From Trametopsis cervina (Eukaryota; Basidiomycota; Agaricomycetes; Polyporales; Irpicaceae): DNA of 64,000 nt. Within the stretch, counting starts at the first letter, position 1; every line of letters starts with the position of its first letter. A model generated the notes under the pieces. The model was not told the origin of the DNA. It saw only the letters and a list, made by a program, of their open reading frames with translations, and ran no database searches. Both the position numbers and the translations under genes were made by a program. Shown here in pieces: positions 59,359-64,000 of the stretch. The stretch lies in assembly GCA_022385755.1 (NCBI GenBank), contig MU278353.1:358777-422776 (forward strand). Direction: 5' to 3'.

Positions 59359-59895
59359 ATGAGGGCCCGAGCTATCACATCGGTCGTGTCCATTCTGTTT
59401 TCTTCAGCCATACTTGCGGCCGCCACAACTGAATTCGACAAACGAGGGGGCTCACCCACAACCAGTCCGCCATCTGTCACGACCACTCTGACAGTGTCGG
59501 CGCCCGCCTCCACCATCACATCGGCGAGCCAGTGCAAAGGCACAGCATCTCTTCAATGCTGCGAAGATGCTGTCGCTGTAAGTGATCATCTTGTTAACGA
59601 GCCTCGACGCATGCAATTGAACTAGCACTATCATACAGGGCAACTCCATACTCGGCCGTGCCCTACTCGGCTTGCTCGGACTGGCAGTCACCGAAGTTGA
59701 TATTCTGCTGGGTTTGAACTGCTCTCCTCTCCCAGCCCTCTCGGTAGGCTCAGGAGACACATGCTCCGCCACACCCGTGTGCTGCGAGAACAACAGTGTG
59801 GTAAGTTTGTTATTATGAATATACAGCGAGCATGGCACTGACCAGCAACACAGGATGTCCCGATCTCGATTGGTTGTGTCGTCATTACGTTGTAA
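59359..59895 (+). CDS. Class I hydrophobin 3
   Basis: Exons 59359-59577, 59639-59800 and 59854-59895 give 140 aa. The signal peptide MRARAITSVVSILFSSAILAA is followed by FDKR-GG (Kex2-type site) and a Ser/Thr-rich spacer. Cysteines are QCKGTASLQCC, LNCSP, DTCSATPVCC and SIGC, eight in class I order. It is more diverged than hydrophobins 1 and 2 but keeps the 162-nt middle exon and the 42-nt last exon. Hydrophobic runs such as LLGLLGLAVTEVDILLGL lie between C3 and C4. Expected to coat hyphae or spores. Confidence 0.92.
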
Positions 59896-60401
59896 ACGCT
59901 GTCTATTGTAGTCATAAAATGTGCATATGATAAAGACGCACGCGTTGTTTCAATATGATTCGACCCGCACGTTCCGAGATTCGTTGCATTCGGAAGTGCC
60001 TCCAAGTAACATATCGTAAGAGGATTGGTTGCGAGGAGAGGCATGGCCATATTATACATTACGTTTATTTGCAGCGCGCATTTGCATATGCACATGCTCA
60101 CCAACAGTGCTTGATACGTGTGTGTGGCTCAACGAAGCAAGACTGCCACCGACAAGTAGCATATATAGAGCATTTCCGTCATTACAACGGCTCACGAGCA
60201 AACGATACATTCTATACAGATACGAAGGAAGTCAGTATACCTGCTGAAGGGCAGACGTATACACCTACCAGCACCCACATGAGCCATCAAGTCGGCATCT
60301 AGCAGACGGCCGTACGAGAGTGGCATCTCGTTCGCCTAAGCTTTGTTATTCCTAGAGTAAGTATCTTTCATGGCTGGTGACAAGAAAGTGGTGCTCACAT
60401 C
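59896..60401. other. Convergent 3' intergenic region
   Basis: About 500 bp between hydrophobin 3 (+) and the TCP11 gene (-); no gene supported. Confidence 0.35.
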
Positions 60402-62086
60402 TCACGTATGGCTGTCGGGGAGCAGCAAATCCTCCCACATACCTTCTATCCAATTGATACATCCTTGCAACATGGTCACCGCCTGAGAAACAGCGGCAAC
60501 AAAAATGGGATGGTCATATCCGTTGACTATCAACTTCGCGCTATCCTGCTCGTTTTGCGGGACCTTCACATCTGAATATTTGGCTTTGAGAGGTCGCGTG
60601 ACCCCAGGGCCTCGTCGGCCACTCTGCAAATATTTCGGGACAGACGGAGTCTGGGGACCTTCTGGGGCACGAGGCGTCTTTGATAGGCGGGCTTGGATGG
60701 CGTTCATGAGTCGGTTTTGCAGAAGCATGAACACTGGATCGTTGGGCTTGAGCGTACGATCTACTGCCGTTCGCAGACGAGCTTCCTCTGCCGAATCCAG
60801 GCCGTCCTTACCCAAGCGGCTAACACGCACAACTTCGTCTGCAAGGTTGATAATCTTTGCTCCATCTCCTGAGGGTTCGCCATCGATATCGGCCTTGAGC
60901 AATAGCCATACACGTTCTTCGAACGGCCTGTCTGGTAGGTCATCCTTCGAAATGCCATTGTTCGTCGTTTGCGAAGATGGTATCCGCACGAGCGCTCGGA
61001 GGGATGCAGCTATGACAAGTGCCTGCAGATAGTTTTGCAGATACAGCAAAGTAGGTGTCACGAAAAGTAGTGGTGGCGGTAGCGAGTTGACAGGAGCGGG
61101 AGGTGGTGTTCCACTTGCATCGGCGCCAGTGTCTGCTGGTACAGTAATTGCCGGCAATTTGCACGAGACTGCGTGATTCGTGCTCAGAGCGTAGATCAAC
61201 CGACGAACAAAGCGACTGCGTGGGGAGGTCTGCTCTGAGGCGGAGGATTGTGTCGAAGGGGCGCGCGGTATGTCCTGAATCCAATGGTCCCATAGTTCAT
61301 GTACTCTTGTCGTTCCCCATAACTGTAGGACGAACTCTCGCTCCCTCATCGCTGCTTCGCGGACCACGGCTTCTTGGAGCTCTTCTTCTCCCATGGTCCC
61401 CAGAACGAACTGCGATAGGTCCTCCTTCATCTGGTCGCATAGTTGCAACATGGATCGTGTGACATCGATTATTGTTTTCGGTAAGCCTGTATCTGGAGGA
61501 TCCTCAAGCGCACGAAGGAGATCTTCGAGCTGTTGGTCATGGACTGGTGCGCAACGCGTGCCTAGGGCGCGGAGAGTATCTTGCAAGGGACCAAGGACTG
61601 CGCGAACCAGATTTGACGTTGGGGGAAGCGGAAGAGATAGCGTGACAAGCACTGGATGCTTTTCTGGAAGTAGGGGAAGCACTGCTTCCCTAATATCTGC
61701 AAGCAGTTGCTTCAGCCGAGGCAACTGCACAGAAGGATCCGGGCTTCCTATTAGCTCTAAAGCCTGAAAAGTTATCTCCGTCAATTAACGCAGTGCGAAT
61801 AGTAACACGGTCGAACCTCGTCCCAGAATGCCTTGTGCACAATGGTCTCTACTCGTTTGTGCAAGTCTGAGTTTTTCGAGGCGTGATCATGCGTGTACGG
61901 CCGCGATAGGACGGACAGCAGCGATTTTCCAGGAGGAAGAACGCTATCTGGCGTCACGGCCAACGAGTGGAGGAAATAGACGTAGTTGAGAGTTTCGTAT
62001 AATTCGGTAGGCAGCACAAGCGAAGGCTCAAGAGGGAACGATGCAGGGCGATAACCCGACGATGCAGACTGAGCATTCACACTCAT
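60402..62086 (-). CDS. TCP11/Sok1-family protein
   Basis: Two exons (62086-61817 and 61763-60402) give 543 aa. Helical throughout, with no membrane span. The TCP11-type core shows KRVETIVHKAFWDEALELIGSP, PRLKQLLADIREAVLPLLP, FVLQLWG and FVRRLIYALSTNH. At the C-terminus are GYDHPIFVAAVSQAVTMLQGCINWIEGMW and a Pro/Ser-rich linker with SVPKYLQSGRRGPGV. In yeast the relative Sok1 acts in the protein kinase A pathway as a multicopy suppressor (family knowledge); the function here is inferred only. The joint FWDE-ALELIG is well supported by the acceptor TTTTCAG and by frame. Confidence 0.85.
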
Positions 62087-62633
62087 ACTCGGACGTGGGG
62101 GCTATGAAATTTCGTGGTGGGGGGAGCACGCAGATACGGTTGTCTGCGGTGCGTTATTACTGAAAATATAGCGTTTGGAATGTTGGTTGTACGATGGACG
62201 TTTATGAGAGAAAACCACATATGGCTGACTGAGCCGTTTCGCGCTCAGACGCGCAATGACGCCAACGTGACATAGGTGAACGCGGTAACGTGACATTGAC
62301 ACTTGAAAGTGACCGAAACCCTGCACATTGGGATGTGGAAGATATGCACAGTAGACCGTTGCGATCTCAAAGAGGAGAGGATTGTGCTAATGATGTTCTT
62401 GAATATCTCATGCATTTTTAGTGACTGTCAAGCAGACGGTCGTGTAAGCAAAAATGCGTTTACGCACGATATGTGTGACTGGTATTGGCCAGGATATGCT
62501 GCCAGATCGCAGGTCACTCATGAGGTATTGATATCGATTAGTTCTATGCATTAAACGCTCCGTCGTGCCTCCACACTTACGATACAGGATAAATACAACC
62601 AAAAGCTCCTCAGGAATCCCAGCAGTCGTTTCC
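62087..62633. other. Intergenic: TCP11 promoter and 3' region of the NIPA gene
   Basis: About 550 bp, no gene seen. Confidence 0.35.
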
Positions 62634-63957
62634 CTAAGGCTTCGGACTATTCCAGTCTCCAAATTCATCGTCCACATAACCGGTCCCTTCAATCTCCGGC
62701 CGCGCCAAGGTAGCATCCGATGAAGTCGATTCTCGATGCTCCTCGTCGGCAGCGTGTCCCGCCATTATAGGTGCGTGCTCGCCCCCAACGTGCCCAACGG
62801 CACCCCTGCGAACAGATGTCGGGAAGTCATTGGCAGACGATGGTCCGTCCTCATCGTCACTAGCTTCGCCCAGCTGCCACAGAACTGGGTCGTCGCCGTC
62901 TGCTTCGTCGTCGTCACGCAAACCCTCTTCTTCGTCCGCCAACTTCCCCTTCGCGCGGGAGCGACGACGACGCGCCCGTGGTGGCAGTGAGACCTGCGAA
63001 CCGGCCCCGCTTTCGCTCTGGGACTTTGGTTCGGGTTTCTTGTTGGTCAGGAGGACCACGCCAGATACGAGGATCAGGATAGCACAGAATATGAGGAAGA
63101 GTGTCCACGACTGGTAGGCATCGACTTCATCATTAAAGATCTAGAGTCGAACGTAAGCACCATAATACACGTAGCCATTGAACTTATTCACCAATGAGTT
63201 GAGGAACCTGGAAGCAAAACACATCAGCGACTAGATATAGCCAACTTCAGTGAGGAAGTCTCACCCTACTGCAGTATAAACACCATAGAATACTGGGACT
63301 ACGAGGGTGGAGTCGTACACCTTCAACCCGCGGTTGAGACATATTATCTGGAACACTGCTGTGACCCCTAAAAATATGAATGTGAAAATGGACGATGCGT
63401 GGCCAAATTGGTTTCCGGTATTTTCGTGTGACAAGCTGCCAGATATCAGTTTGACGCTAGCCATGAGAACATTCCATTGAGTAAAAGCTGTGCAATGAAG
63501 ACGGAATTACTGACGCTGCCTTCGCGAACACTAGACAGCCTCCAGCCAGTCCGCCGCCACAGCACGCCCAACCAATGCCCAACGTCCAAGCTATTCTCTT
63601 GTCATCGTGGGAGCCGGTCCAAGATTCAAGAAATATGCGAACACGCAACATCAGAGAATTCCAAGTGTTCCTGATTTTGCCAAAAATACTGCGCGGAGGG
63701 GATATTGTCGCGTGCATATCAACGCTTCCGAAAGGTAGCGAGCTAAGGTCCGAGCGAGCATTGAGTACTGCTTCGAGCTGCGCCGTGAATTGGAACAGGA
63801 AGATGAGGGCAAAGGCCATAGCAAAGAAGTATGCGAGCCAGTTTCCACGAGTCCAAAGATATGTAAGGTGTTTCGCGTCCGTTTCCTGAGCGAGGCCGCT
63901 ATTAATGGAGCCGAAGGCGACTATACCTATCACGCCTATGATAACCACAATCGTTCC
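62634..63957 (-). CDS. NIPA-like (DUF803) magnesium transporter, 5' end outside the window
   Basis: Partial: the first visible exon starts after an acceptor (CAG at 63960-63958), so N-terminal exons lie to the right. Membrane segments seen: TIVVIIGVIGIVAFGSI; WLAYFFAMAFALIFLFQF; AWTLGIGWACCGGGLAGGCLVFAKA; FTFIFLGVTAVFQIICLNRGL; STLVVPVFYGVYTAVGF; and SWTLFLIFCAILILVSGVVLL. The long C-terminal tail (about 140 aa) is acidic and Arg-rich in turn, ending EFGDWNSPKP. LNRGLKVYDSTLVVPVFYGVYTAVG is characteristic of NIPA/DUF803 transporters, which move Mg2+ across the plasma membrane or endosomes (family knowledge). The exact exon edges between membrane segments were only partly checked. Confidence 0.8.
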
Positions 63958-64000
63958 CTGCACAACATGGTTATGACGTATGCCAAAGTTAAAACGATAT

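Noticed and set aside
1..64000. CRISPR arrays, tRNA genes, transposon terminal repeats
   Set aside because: None recognised by eye; a tRNAscan or repeat search could still find weak cases.

Overview
This window is nuclear DNA from a filamentous basidiomycete, most likely an Agaricomycete. Genes are split by many short introns (about 45-75 nt, mostly GTRNGY at the 5' end). Families typical of mushroom-forming fungi are present: class I hydrophobins, a DUF6533 membrane protein, Git3-like GPCRs and lineage-restricted orphan proteins. Conserved eukaryotic genes lie among them: WDR24/Rtc1, SSL1/GTF2H2, TCP11, antizyme, a Smr protein and a NIPA transporter. I saw no tRNA, rRNA, CRISPR array, plasmid or virus feature. 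All exon joins were worked out by hand from frame and splice consensus.

Layout. At 0-0.7 kb is a small conserved unknown gene. At 1.7-7.2 kb are two adjacent, related genes for secreted Kex2-type repeat proteins, the most unusual part of the window. The first is a long polyprotein of about 15 units of three peptide types. The second carries one repeat per exon, with a tri-lysine site assembled at each splice junction. At 7.6-11.9 kb are two orphan genes plus a decayed copy of part of one. At 13-17.3 kb are two tandem Gfo/Idh/MocA oxidoreductase paralogues, followed by an amino acid permease (17.6-20.1 kb) and an F-box protein (20.4-22.1 kb). WDR24 of the SEA/GATOR2 complex fills 22.4-27.2 kb, then a Smr-domain protein (27.5-28.6 kb) and ornithine decarboxylase antizyme with a readable +1 frameshift site (29.1-30.2 kb). 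A Git3-like GPCR (31.5-33.9 kb) and a DUF6533 membrane protein (34.6-36.1 kb) follow. At 38-48.7 kb are a multispan membrane protein, a single-pass membrane protein, a DUF7330-like protein, the TFIIH subunit SSL1 and an aquaporin. A J-domain protein (50.4-51 kb) precedes a hydrophobin cluster (51.4-59.9 kb; three intact genes and one decayed). Inside that cluster sit a disordered NPF-tailed protein and a cysteine-rich membrane protein. A TCP11/Sok1 protein (60.4-62.1 kb) and the 3' part of a NIPA-like transporter (62.6-64 kb) end the window.

Themes. The two repeat proteins and the hydrophobins are both small secreted families rich in hydrophobic peptides, and the intact members of both carry visible Kex2-type sites. 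This suggests, but does not prove, a shared role at the hyphal surface. Several genes bear on nutrient sensing and transport: permease, SEA/GATOR2 subunit, GPCR, aquaporin, Mg transporter and the polyamine regulator antizyme. They are not an operon or a known biosynthetic cluster. No UstYa/DUF3328, tyrosinase or methyltransferase gene sits beside the repeat proteins, so nothing visible points to RiPP-type tailoring.
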